From Pteria penguin (taxonomy: Eukaryota; Mollusca; Bivalvia; Pterioida; Pteriidae), in assembly GCA_035048485.1 (NCBI GenBank), contig CM068580.1, positions 42,087,585 to 42,151,584 of the forward strand: 64,000 nt of DNA, read 5' to 3'. A program made the translations under genes and the position numbers. Of the stretch, positions 38,877 through 49,294 are shown piece by piece. Position 1 is the first letter of the stretch; each line of letters opens with the position of its first letter. Below the pieces are notes generated by a model. It did no database searches and was not told the DNA's origin. It worked only from the letters and a program-made list of their open reading frames with translations.

Positions 38877-39570
38877 GCTGCTGCTGCTACTACTACTACT
38901 ACTACTACTACTACGTTGGTCAAAAGGCTTTCCACTAGCGACTAAACACATTTGATGTTGCATATTGTCTTGTATGATACTGGTCCTGAATGGATTTCCA
39001 TCCAGGTGCATACTGGGAAATCCGTATAGACAAACTGGATGTTTTATCCTATAGACAAACCGGATGTTTTATCCGTGATCTCAGGATACAAACTTACGGC
39101 AAAACGTGGTTTCGCCTGCTGTTCTCAGCCACGGAAAATGTGATTAACACTGTGGTTCCTTTCATTTTCATCATATTCTTTTTCGTCAGTTTAGGAACTG
39201 GATTTTTATTATTCATCATTAGTTTTTCATTTCTCCCTCCCTCATGAATCACAAAAACATCCATCTCTATAATCTTAAAGGCACATTATTTGACAACTCA
39301 AAAAGAAGTATAGATAAGTAGTATCTTTCAGAGAACGCCGCAGCATTCTTCTCTTAAAACATAGCACCCTCATGTGGAGACTGATAGATAGTAGAAGCCT
39401 ACAAAGGTATTCCAGACAATGCAATTCGATTATGATTGTTTTTTTTTTTTATTATTTATTTATCTAAAATACACTTGTCCACGAACAAACAAACTGAAAA
39501 AATCACTTGTCCGTATGGCAAACGTAAAGTTCGTGTCGGACAAGTCGGGCATAGGATTTCCACATCCCTG
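38508..39570. mobile_element. hAT-like non-autonomous element
   Basis: Ends 'caggggtgtggaaat' and 'atttccacatccctg' are inverted repeats with one mismatch and start CAGGG as hAT termini do. Inside both ends the word 'acttgtcc' recurs in opposite orientation. No transposase frame is seen. Matching 8-bp flanks were not found, so insertion is inferred from the termini only. It carries a (tac)n microsatellite. Confidence 0.5.
38822..38914. repeat. (TAC)n/(TGC)n trinucleotide microsatellite
   Basis: About 30 trinucleotides: 'ctactgc', a long (tac) run, a (tgc) interruption, and (tac) again. All overlapping open frames (poly-Thr, poly-Val, poly-Ser) are artefacts of the repeat. Confidence 0.97.
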
Positions 39571-40434
39571 ATTAGATTTTATCAGGAAATCAGAGTCCGT
39601 CATTATGGACACTAACATCAAACCCCAGAATCCAGAGACCGTTATTATGGACATTGGCATCAAAATCCAGAATCAATTTTGCAGCAAGATCTCTATTATA
39701 ACAAACTTAATAATCCCTATTATACGTATTCAAAATATAAATAACATAGTGATTTTAAAATATTAAATACTACAACTACTACTACTACTGTTAGCATAGA
39801 GCAATATTATTGATGTGAACTGCTCGGGGTAGGTTAATTCAATGGTTTCACCATGGATTTTTTTTATCTGGTGTCTCTTTTTCGGGTGAAACACCCCACT
39901 ACAGTAGTCCCATAAATAATGGAGAGAGCAACCCAGGTCGATGGGTAAGAATCTAGTAACATTTGTGGCAGAAATGATTAAGGAGATACCTGTATGTCGC
40001 TTTACTTATGGGAGTCTCTTATAGCCTGACCATAACAGTGTCCGTGGGACTGGATCTGGGAGTAGGAATCGCATCAGTTGTGGGAGATAAGGATAAATAG
40101 TATAAGCATAAGTATTTTGGGGAAAATATAAGCTAGTAAACTAGTGTCACAAAAACATGTTAGTTTAATAGTTTGAAGTAGCTGTTATATCATTAATCCG
40201 TTTATTGAGGGATACGGGAATAACATTTCATAATGCATAAAGAGATAATATAACACATATAGAAATTTTTAAATTTTTTGGTTTTATTAATATATATATA
40301 TAAGTGAACTGTTAATGGTGTAAATGAATACCAATCATTTAACCTCTGAATCATGGCTTTGTTGTCCTTTTAATTAAGGTCTTTCATAAAATTAGTTATG
40401 CTGACTTACGAGAGTGGAAAGCCCACATAATTAT
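39571..40434. other. Intergenic, nothing recognised
   Basis: AT-rich with a short (ac/tac) run near 39770-39790. No exon seen. Confidence 0.35.
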
Positions 40435-40845
40435 CTTACTCCCAATCTGATTAAAACCATATCTTTATTCCTCTTCTGAAGCCGGCGTGGCCTAGTGGTA
40501 TCGAGTCGGACTCCTGATCGGGTGGCCGGGGTTCGAGTCCCGCTCTGGTCATGCCGGTGTTCTGTCTTTCGGATGAGACAGTAAAAACCGAGGCCCCGTG
40601 TCGTGGTATGCATGGCACGTTAAAGATCCCTCACTGCTTCGGGTGGGTCCGTTGCAAAGGTCAAAATTTGTATGCCCCGCATCAGGCAGATGCCGTCACC
40701 ATATACGTGAAATGTTCGTGGTGTGACGTAAAACAAAAATCAATCAATCAATCAATTATTCCTCTTCTGTATTTGTCTCATTGCGTAATGGGACAAATAG
40801 AGAAGCGGAATAAAGAGTATGGTTTTAATCAGATTGCCTTACTCC
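40435..40845. mobile_element. Small palindromic MITE interrupted by a SINE
   Basis: 'caatctgattaaaaccatat' with 'ctttattcc' (from 40443) is the reverse complement of 'ggaataaagagtatggtttt' with 'aatcagattg' (to about 40836). Without the SINE and one duplicated flank, the remaining ~120 bp is a near-perfect palindrome. Confidence 0.65.
40479..40755 (+). mobile_element. Intact tRNA-derived SINE, family A, with perfect 14-bp target-site duplication
   Basis: Head 'gtggcctagtggtatcgagt' (A box) and 'ggggttcgagtcccgc' (B box). Body blocks are 'ctgtctttcggatgagacag', 'cactgcttcgggtgggtcc' and 'gcatcaggcagatgccgtca'; the tail is (atca)n. 'ttattcctcttctg' flanks it at 40465-40478 and 40756-40769. Best reference copy of the family in the window. 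Confidence 0.93.
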
Positions 40846-40867
40846 TTCACGAGGGAGTAACGTAACA

Positions 40868-40975
40868 GATTTCTCGATGCTTTGACCCGGGTGGGCCCAT
40901 TGCAGAGATACAACAAACAGATGCCGCCACCATGTACGTAAATATGTTTTGGTATGACATAAAATAATAAGCTGA
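40868..40975 (+). mobile_element. SINE family A 3' fragment
   Basis: 'gggtgggcccattgcag', 'acagatgccgccaccatgta' and 'tatgacataaaataa' match the 3' half of family A. The tRNA head is missing. Confidence 0.55.
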
Positions 40976-42007
40976 CAAATAAAATGACATCTTTTAGAGT
41001 TATTATCCAATATTTCCGGTCCGGTTAGTCCTCTCTGAATCTGTAACCAATGAGAATGAATGTTCTATTTCAAATATTTCTTGATGTATTTTGAAGGGCC
41101 ATCGTGTGATACGCACGGCTTTTCATTCCTTCTCTTGGCACTGGCACGGTTATCGATATGAGTGGACAGCCGTGGGCATCACACAGTGTTGAAGGGCAGG
41201 CTCCTTCAGTGAATAACCGCTGCCTATTTATTGTTTGTATCTGTAGTGAATAGAAACTGTTAGGTGTTTCTGTTTCTATAACACTCATCGTAAAGGGTGT
41301 AGGACAAGGGGTATAGGGGTCATATGCCTCCCGCTTTCAAAAGTCCGAAAGAGGGGGGGGGGGGGGGTAGTGGACAAGTGGGATTGGCCTCTTCTTTTTG
41401 CAGTATACATGTATTTAAAAAAGATATGATTTGTCTTTCTTTTATTGAAAGTTGCCAGTTTTGGCCCTCAACTTTTTATCAGACTCCGCTAGGTCAATGT
41501 TGTATTCTATTTTCGTCAGTTCAAGAGAGGTAACTCCAATATCTATGTGACAAAACTCATGCGGCTTGTGCAAAAATCTGTCAAGTACAGTAACCAGTTA
41601 TAACACAATTACTAATTTCCTACTCATCCATCTCTGTAGATTTTGGTAAATCAGAACGTCTTTTTTACTGTGTCTGCGTAGAGTTCTGTTTGGATTTGGG
41701 TAAGATTCTCAGCTGTGTACTAGCATCAGTTTCTTTCTCTTTCGTCCTTGCATGTAATCCAGTTTATCTGCATCGTGGGTTTAACATGGAAGAAACGTTA
41801 CCCACTCAAAATACGGCGTGGGCTAACGAAATAGGAATAATGCATGAAAAACAGTGACTGGAATGTGGAACGAGTATAGAACTGTTTGCAGGCTAATTCA
41901 GTCACGTCAGTATGTACGACAATAAGATACCGAGTAATGCTCCGTCAGAATATCGATATAGAAAGACAAAATGGTGAGTAATGGAAATCACGAACCCCCA
42001 TACAAAT
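40976..42007. other. Intergenic, nothing recognised
   Basis: A G tract lies near 41353. No credible exon. Confidence 0.35.
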
Positions 42008-42226
42008 CCAGATGTGGAATCAGGTGTCATGGAGGAGTAAACATCCCCTGCTGACCGGTCACACTCGCCATGATGGCATACCAGAGGTGGAATCAGGTGT
42101 CATGGAGGAGTAAACATCCCCTGCTGACCGGTCACACTCGCCATGATGGCATACCAGAGGTGGGATCAGGTGTCATGGAGGAGTAAACATCCCCTGCTGA
42201 CCGGTCACACTCGCCATGATGGCATA
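42008..42226. repeat. Three direct 73-bp repeats
   Basis: 'ccaga.gtgg.atcaggtgtc' begins units at 42008, 42081 and 42154. The units are nearly identical and contain 'ctgctgaccggtcacactcg'. Confidence 0.92.
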
Positions 42227-43079
42227 CTAAATGTGTACATATGTAAGTGTTACACACTGACTGCTGGAATGCAAGTTACTTAAAAGGACAGGTCGGAGCA
42301 TTGCATTCGAATACCAGTTTGTAGCTTTGTACGTACATGTATAAGATCATGACAATAGCGTTGTCATAATATTTGTTGTCTTTTATTTGCTAAAATGTAA
42401 CTGAAGAGTGAGAACGATTGTCGCTCATCTCATATAAATGCATATCAACATATCGGATTCATCTTTTCTGTTGTGCTACATGTATATTAACTAACAAATT
42501 TCTTCAGGAAGTTGCATAGGTCGTGAAAAAAGTAGGTGCCACAATATACATAAAATAAATTTGACGTAAAACAATTATCAAATAGATAAAACAACTGAGC
42601 GAGTTCAGGGCTTAACTCAACACTTACATGTCTAGCAGTTTAAAGAGTCTTATACTGTATAACTTAAAAATATATAAAAGCGATAGTAAATAATAAAGAT
42701 TATCTGTAAAATGGTTCTTTTAAAGTAATTTTCTTTAGCAAATATAATAAGTGTAAAAGTTATTACCCCGATGTCTAGGATTGTTGTCTCTGCCTGCTTT
42801 GTTTGTTTGTGTTTATTTTTGGTTTTGTTTTGTTTTGTTGTTTTTTTTTTTTGGGGGGGGGGGTTGGCTTGTTGAATTATACTTTGAATATAAGAAATTA
42901 TTTTGCTGCATCCTTCCCCGCACATTTGAATTTCTTTCTACGCCACTGAATTAAAAATAGTTATAATAATAATAAGAAGAAGAACCATCTATCACATTAT
43001 TATAACCATTGCGCTTCCCTCTGGAAGTCTAAGAGAGATTTTTGTAAAAATAGTTAGAAAGGTAGATGAATAGATAGTT
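42227..43079. other. Intergenic, nothing recognised
   Basis: Contains a T-tract/G-tract junction near 42840-42862. No exon. Confidence 0.35.
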
Positions 43080-43251
43080 AAGTATTTTACATCACTCCCC
43101 GATAATTTCACGGACATAGTGCAGGATCTGGGCCCTCTGTTCTTATTGTCTCATCTGAAAGACAGAACACCGGTGTGTCCACGACGGGAGTCGAACTAGG
43201 GACCTCTTGGTCACGAGCCGAGCACCTCATCCATTGAGCCACATCGACTTC
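43080..43251 (-). mobile_element. SINE family A copy with internal deletion
   Basis: Keeps the 'acatcactcc' tail block, 'gaaagacagaacaccggtg', 'gggagtcgaactaggga' and the 'gagccgagcacctcatcca' head complement. The central 'gacggcatctgc' block is missing. Confidence 0.65.
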
Positions 43252-44457
43252 ATTAAGAAAAGAACATAGATCTTCTTTTAAACTTTTAATCAACAAAACA
43301 GTGACATTAAAGTTTTAAATGAAGAATTTTATCAACAAATGGAGTCAAAACAATATAGAATAAGAAATGCCGTTTTGTAACTAAAGGATCCGAAAATACA
43401 TGAAATATCTATTTGTGTGACAATGTAAAGTGAATGTTTAATTAAAAGTTATCTATGATATGTAACACATATGCGTGGCTTTTGTTAAATTGATACAGAA
43501 ACTATAAACAAGAAAATACAATTCTGCCTCTATCCTATGTATGAATATATTGCAAATTTCAAGTAAACTCCCCCCACCCCGTTTCAAGACAAGACCAGAG
43601 TCTTATATTGAAGAAATATCCTTTAAGATTCAAAAGCAGTAACAAATATCCTCACAGTATTAATGAAAAATAGATCGCCAATGCACAGCATCATTATGGG
43701 AAAGGTTAAATCAACCCTTTACGATGAACACGAATTTGGGACGTATAAATTCCTTATCAGTAGTATCCGAATACATCAAAAGTATTAAGAGATACTTTCA
43801 TATATATGTACTGACAGTTATATACTAAAAAATTATCAACATTTTAAATGTCAAAGAAGATTGATTATGCTTTGTTTATTAGACCTGGTGAGGCTTAACA
43901 TTTAAACTGTATATCCAACAATGTTATTTGAACCATGTTGGGGTTATAACCGGTGGAGGTAAACGATGTAGAGCTTTTGATCAACATGAAAACATCTGGG
44001 TCTAACATACCATTTATAGATATATTAAACGATAAATTTCCATTATACTATAAAATACATCATAATTATTATAGATAACTATAATAAATATCTATTATTG
44101 ATACAATAATAATAAATTAGACTAAATCATTCGTGTACATCGTCGGTATGAATATTTTATGTATGACATGTACGTTTTTTTCCAGAACTTGTATATAATG
44201 TACATATGTATCTGATGTGTCTTTGACAATGAGAAATAAATGAATCGTTGAACTTACGCGATATACATTATATCTATGGCATGTGTATTATAATTAAAGA
44301 CATGTGCATTATATGAAGGTAATATGTGTATGATGCAATATGACATATCATATGAAACATTTTGACATATTATATTATACTCCATTCATGCATTATTCTG
44401 ACCATTTATATAAAACAAGAAAAGCACTTTTCCCGTATATTCTCTGTTTACTAGCAA
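43252..44457. other. 3' flank of the 163-aa gene
   Basis: AT-rich. On the minus strand the nearest AATAAA is near 43877. No other exon recognised. Confidence 0.3.
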
Positions 44458-44949
44458 TTATTCACTTATGGTTGATTTTCGCATTTGATCTTTTCTTTTG
44501 TGTTTTTGCTGACTTTTTTTCTCATTGTCACTAATATCCGGGAAGTATTGTTTGGAACTGGGTTCCGATCCGTGCATCAGCCACGTCATCACAAACTCCT
44601 TGGAGGGCAGACCTCGAGGCAGGCTGCTAATGAGAGGAGGGGGGTCTCTTCGACTCGAAAAATTTGTATCAGTTCTAGAGGTTTGTTGTTTTAATCGGTC
44701 TTTGCTAGACACTGTACTTTTTGTGAAATGCTTAAATTGTCTGTTGATAACTGGCGATAGGGGTATGTTTACATTTTGCATATTATTTATGAATAATTCG
44801 GTCCTTTTGTCTTTCTTAGAATGGAAAGCACATTGTGAAGCTTGTACTTCTGGCAGGATCTGTGTCGCGTCCATTTTAACGCAGTTTGCTTTAGCTACCT
44901 TGTCTATGGCGTCGTCTGGAAAATCGTAACAATCGCTTCCGTTCTCCAT
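44458..44949 (-). CDS. Uncharacterised hydrophilic protein, 163 aa, single coding exon
   Basis: Not recognised. The frame starts MENGSDCYDFPDD in good initiation context (GGCGATGG), four bases after a credible acceptor AATATTTCAG, which suggests a 5' UTR intron. If the exon is instead internal, the upstream codons are also open back to the acceptor. The protein is polar and Ser/Lys-rich with no signal peptide or membrane segment. It has a short hydrophobic patch, KEFVMTWLMHG (about residues 117-127), and a basic tail (KKSQQKHKRKDQMRK, about 144-158) that could be a nuclear-localisation or RNA/DNA-contact stretch. The composition contrasts with the hydrophobic antisense frames, supporting this strand. 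A 57-bp minisatellite lies about 0.4 kb upstream. Function unknown. Confidence 0.55.
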   Translation of the reverse strand: MENGSDCYDFPDDAIDKVAKANCVKMDATQILPEVQASQCAFHSKKDKRTELFINNMQNVNIPLSPVINRQFKHFTKSTVSSKDRLKQQTSRTDTNFSSRRDPPPLISSLPRGLPSKEFVMTWLMHGSEPSSKQYFPDISDNEKKSQQKHKRKDQMRKSTISE

Positions 44950-45360
44950 CGCCCTGAAATATTAATCAGATACATGTATTTACCTTACTAAAGTAATAAA
45001 ACTGAAGTTGTGAAATGTAAAGTTACGAACCTATAACCGTCTGAGGTAAAACTCACAACACTTGTATCAATCATAGGTTGATACGTCGATTTCAATTTAC
45101 ATTTATTAATCTATATAAAAAGGTAGATAAACAAATAAATTAATAGATAGATAGATACGTGAACAAAAAAATAAATAAATAGTATACCAAAAAATACACA
45201 AACAGATAAATAACAAAATATATTACAAATTGGCTGTTATGTGCTATCACACCTGTCGTGCCCAGTAAGCCTGTCCAAGTCTCGACAAGGACTATGTAGC
45301 TTGACTCACCGAGTCGAATAATTGGATTTCCCTATGACCACCACACTCTACCGTAACATT

Positions 45361-45995
45361 CTTACTTAATTATCATGAGCACCGATTTCTCTACCACCAC
45401 CAGACTCTACCAATAAATTCTACTAATTACCATGGACACCGATTTCTCTATCACCACCAGACTCTACCAATAAATTCTACTAATTACCATGGACACCGAT
45501 TTCTCTATCACCACCAGACTCTACCAATAAATTCTACTAATTACCAAGGGCACCGATTTCTCTATCACTACCAGACTCTACCAATAAATTCTACTAAACA
45601 CCAAGGGCACCGATTTCTCTATCACCACCAGACTCTACCAATAAATTCTACTAATTACCATGGACACCGATTTCTCTATCACCACCAGACTCTTCCAATA
45701 AATTCTACTAATTACCAAGGGCACCAATTTCTCTATCACCACCAGACTCTACCAATAAATTCTACTAAATATCAAGGGCACCGATTTCTCTATCACCACA
45801 AGACTCTACTAATAAATTCTACTAAATACCAAGGACACTTATTTCTCTACCGCCACCATACTCTACCAATAAATTCTACTAAATGCCAAGGACACCGATG
45901 TCTCTACCACCACCATACTCTACCGATAGATTCTACTAATTACCATGGGCACTGATTTCTCTACCAGACTTTACCGATAGATTCTACTCATCACC
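45361..45995. repeat. 57-bp minisatellite, about 11 units
   Basis: The 'accgatttctctat' anchor recurs at 45381, 45438, 45495, 45552, 45609, 45666, 45723, 45780 and onward with exact 57-bp spacing. It also carries 'cagactctaccaataaattc'. Divergence increases to the right. Confidence 0.95.
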
Positions 45996-46013
45996 ATAAG
46001 CGTCGGCGTGTAG

Positions 46014-48010
46014 GAACGTCTATACACATGAAGCGCCTGCCGATAGGGAACCAGTTACATTTGCAGAACTCACTGAATCCAAGGGAGAGAATTGGATAAA
46101 GGAACGCAGTATTGGTGTCCAGGAGAGTTGAAACATAAAGCAATAAGAAATGAGCACATACCATAGTGTGTCTTATAAATACATCTGATTCGAATTCAGT
46201 ACTATTGCAGGTATGAATATCTTGAAACAAGATAATTTACGAGACATATACAACATCGGCGTTGTGTGTCCTGCCAAACACATAAGTTTCCTACTTTTAA
46301 TTTAGACTGCGTTACCATGAAAAGGAACATGTTCATGTATATCACAATACCTGTTTTATACAGACAAACAAATACCGGCTTAAATACCAGTAAACAAATC
46401 AACTTTACTCAGGGCTACAAAAAGCTGCCTCCATAACGCATCAAAAGGAATTACATAACAATGAAGTCTACTGTTTTGTGTTTTAAGTAGTATATTCAGC
46501 AAAAAGAATAAGACAACTCGTCGTCCACGTCGAAGTAAAGGTTTTCTACTGCAATCTTACATATATCCAGAGAGATATGGGTCCCATTAGTCTTAAGTGG
46601 GAATATGCGATAATGAATTGTCTATTTGTAATTCATATCTGCCAGATGACAATCTCTTAAAGTCGGACCCACAGAGCTACTGAAAAACAAATAAGAAAGG
46701 AACGCCATGATATGTAATCGAGAGTTCAAACAAGCGGACTGAGAACATGACAATCCGATCTTCTTATATAAATAACATAATCAACGTACAAATGCTCCTG
46801 CCATCATAGTGAATGACGTATGTAAGTTTGTTATGCGAATTTAATTCGATACCTACTGATTCTTTTGAAAATATTATATAATGCATGAAATTGTACTGAT
46901 TATATGTATTTTGAATGAGAAGCTGGTCACACTAATAACACCGCGAATCCGGAGGGGCGAACTGGGGGCCTGGACCCACTCTGAGATTCGGCGAAAAGTA
47001 CCTTTCTCGTTATTTTTCTATGTAAATAAGTAATTTTACACACAAGAACATGGGTGGCACCCCTTTCGGAAAATTCATTGAGGGTTGAAACTCCCCCTAC
47101 CTTTGAACAAAATTTCTGGAAACGCGCCTGAATACAATACTGGATGAGTTTTTTTTATCCAAACCCCCGGATCGATTTTGTTGATAGGGGTTTATTCACA
47201 GTGAAAATGTTTGCCTTCCTATCTCTTCTTCAGAAGAGATTGTATAAACCATATCCTGTGTCAAGTTATACGTTGGCAAGTAAAAAAATCCCTTGCTGCT
47301 TCGGATAGGTTTGTTGCATAGACAAAATTAGGAGGTCATGCACTAGGAAGGAACCGTCGCCATATAAGTGAAATAACATTGATGTGACGTGAAACAATAA
47401 TCAAAAGTCTCTATAATTGGCATACACGTTGTGGTTCGTCTTTTCTGTGACTACCCCATACACAATGTTAAAGAAAGCATACGTGTATTCAAGAAAATGT
47501 ACAACACACATTTGTTGATAATATTTTTTCCCATCTGATTCTTAAACGACATTTCAGAGTTTTCCATAAAGATGAGAAAGCTGACTGGAGTATCTTACAC
47601 CTGAAGAAAAAAACTTCCCGATCAAATTTCTCCAAAGTCTCGCTCTGGATAACCTCCTTTAGGAGCTGATGGCACGATTAACCCTTGCCCCTAAATCGAG
47701 GTAATTTCTTATAGATCGGCATTTTTTTTAAATCAAAATATATACAGTATTGTATGTTACACTTAAAACTGCTTCAAATGTAAGACATATCACACAAATG
47801 GAATACTTTTATCCATGTTGAGACCCCATTTACCTTCTGATTTCAGACTCTCCATCCACTGGTACTATTCTCGCAGACAACAAACAAAATCCGGACCTTT
47901 TCCTCGGAGAAAGCATCATCAAAATTTCACATGAAATTCAAGAGCTCAACGAAGTGAAACGCACTACACATCTTTCCAAAATTTCTGACCAGTCTTGCAC
48001 TGAAGTCTGA
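46014..48010 (+). CDS. Candidate 3' exons of an unrecognised plus-strand gene
   Basis: Two pieces have coding-like composition and compatible phase. The first, about 46014-46114, is open as THEAPADREPVTFAELTES and onward, ending ATTG|GTGTCC (phase 1); its acceptor GTGTAG lacks a pyrimidine tract. The second, 47847-48010, follows a good acceptor (TTCTGATTTCAG, phase 1), encodes SPSTGTILADNKQNPDLF and onward, and stops at TGA after 53 codons. Joining them keeps the frame. Neither contains an initiator ATG, so the 5' part is missing or elsewhere. No family is recognised. The 47847 exon is the better supported; the 46014 exon could be chance. Confidence 0.28.
46940..47130. repeat. Dispersed G-rich/C-rich repeat, relative of the 36940 MITE
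   Basis: Runs from 'ccgcgaatccggaggggcga' to 'aaatttctggaaacgcgcctg', with 'acatgggtggcacccc' inside. Same layout as 36940-37118 and the fragment at 1376-1475. The inverted ends are degraded. Confidence 0.5.
47280..47402 (+). mobile_element. SINE family A 3' fragment
   Basis: 'cttgctgcttcggataggtt', 'ggaaccgtcgccatataagt' and 'gatgtgacgtgaaacaataa' match the 3' half of family A. The tRNA head is missing. Confidence 0.6.
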
Positions 48011-49294
48011 TTAACATGCTACGGTGACCGATATAGGGAGATCCTTAATCCTATCGTGTTCGTGTACAATACAAAGTATGTGTTCAAAAGATATTGGGGT
48101 CAGAAATTATAAATGGTCTTCTCATTTCATCAATGTCCGCTTGACAGTGTGACAATATGCAGATTTAAATCCCCTTGGAGCCGTTTACGTTATGAATGTA
48201 TATGGTCGATTGTAAGAATGTTACAGTTTTACAACTACTTGATTAAAACTGCCTTCAGGAATGAGAGTTTGATAACGGCATTCGATATACATGAAAACAA
48301 TGAGAAGCATTCAAGTAGGGTGAATAGAAATATAGACAATTTGTCAATACAAAGGTAGATTCAAATGGTTGTCAATATAGGTGTTGTCAAAATGCTAAAG
48401 CATTTGTCTTTTTAAATGTGTGTTTAATGTTTATCGTAATGGATTTGTTGAACCTGGGACACTTCAGGATTACATTACAAGGGACAGACTGAGTGCTTAA
48501 TATATGAAACGCACGTTCTTCGTACCCTCAATATGCTGTATTAAACAAAAGGGCGTAGGAGAAAGGGGGCAAAAATGGGCCACAAGTGAATTTGTGCGCC
48601 CCTCTCCCCACTTTTTGACGTAACAGAATTGACCTACTTAAATAGTACATGTATATAAAAGTATAAATGAAAACGTGTTCATGACCATCGTTTTGTTGTT
48701 GTTGTTTTTCAAAATTCTGATTTTTTTCAATATTCTGAAAAGTTGTGCCCCCCCCCCCCCCCCTACTTTTCTTTTCCAAGCTACACCTCTGAAACAGCTT
48801 ATCATTCGCGCACATTTATTTTTGTAACCATAACAGTCTTTAGTACGTTCCAATAATATTGGATATTACTGAAAAAATTGATTTCAGAAATAACCTTTTA
48901 TCAAATAAATGAAAGAAATCTCATTTTCGCGAATAATAAATTGATTCACGGTATATAATGTAGCATCTTTTGGAAACGATTTAGTTACAAATGGCACAAA
49001 CCTACAGAATTTTACAGTATTTTGGCAATTTATGGATAAGTTTGCGTTAACAAACTATGTATTTCATATAACCGAATATTAGTACTGCTGCTAAGTGTTT
49101 TATACTTCATGAGGAACAGCAAGATACCTGCATAAACATTTCATTCTCGCATCGATAGAATAAGCCACTTGCATATAGAACTTTTCACGATGATGGTATA
49201 GACAAATATACTGAGCGAGTGAAGAACATAGTCATATCCAACTAAGTGCAGACTTAATATTTTAATATGATCGCAGTGGATTACATATTCTCAC
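48011..49294. other. Flank left of the 2.6-kb array
   Basis: A C tract lies near 48750. The open frame at 48113-48358 has no supporting feature. Nothing else recognised. Confidence 0.3.

Noticed and set aside
38639..39011. Poly-Val, poly-Ser and poly-Thr open frames
   Set aside because: Translation of a (TAC)n/(TGC)n microsatellite.
40479..40570. Possible functional tRNA gene
   Set aside because: A and B boxes are present, but they form the head of a SINE with a conserved body, (atca)n tail and target duplication. The same holds for the heads at 13672, 26995, 27719 and 34794.
44485..44929. Plus-strand open frames of 69 and 134 codons
   Set aside because: Antisense to the 163-aa gene; no splice or initiation support.
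47558..47589. Small exon candidate after 'acgacatttcag'
   Set aside because: The only in-frame donor (A|GTATCT) is weak and its start phase does not match the upstream candidate exon at 46114.
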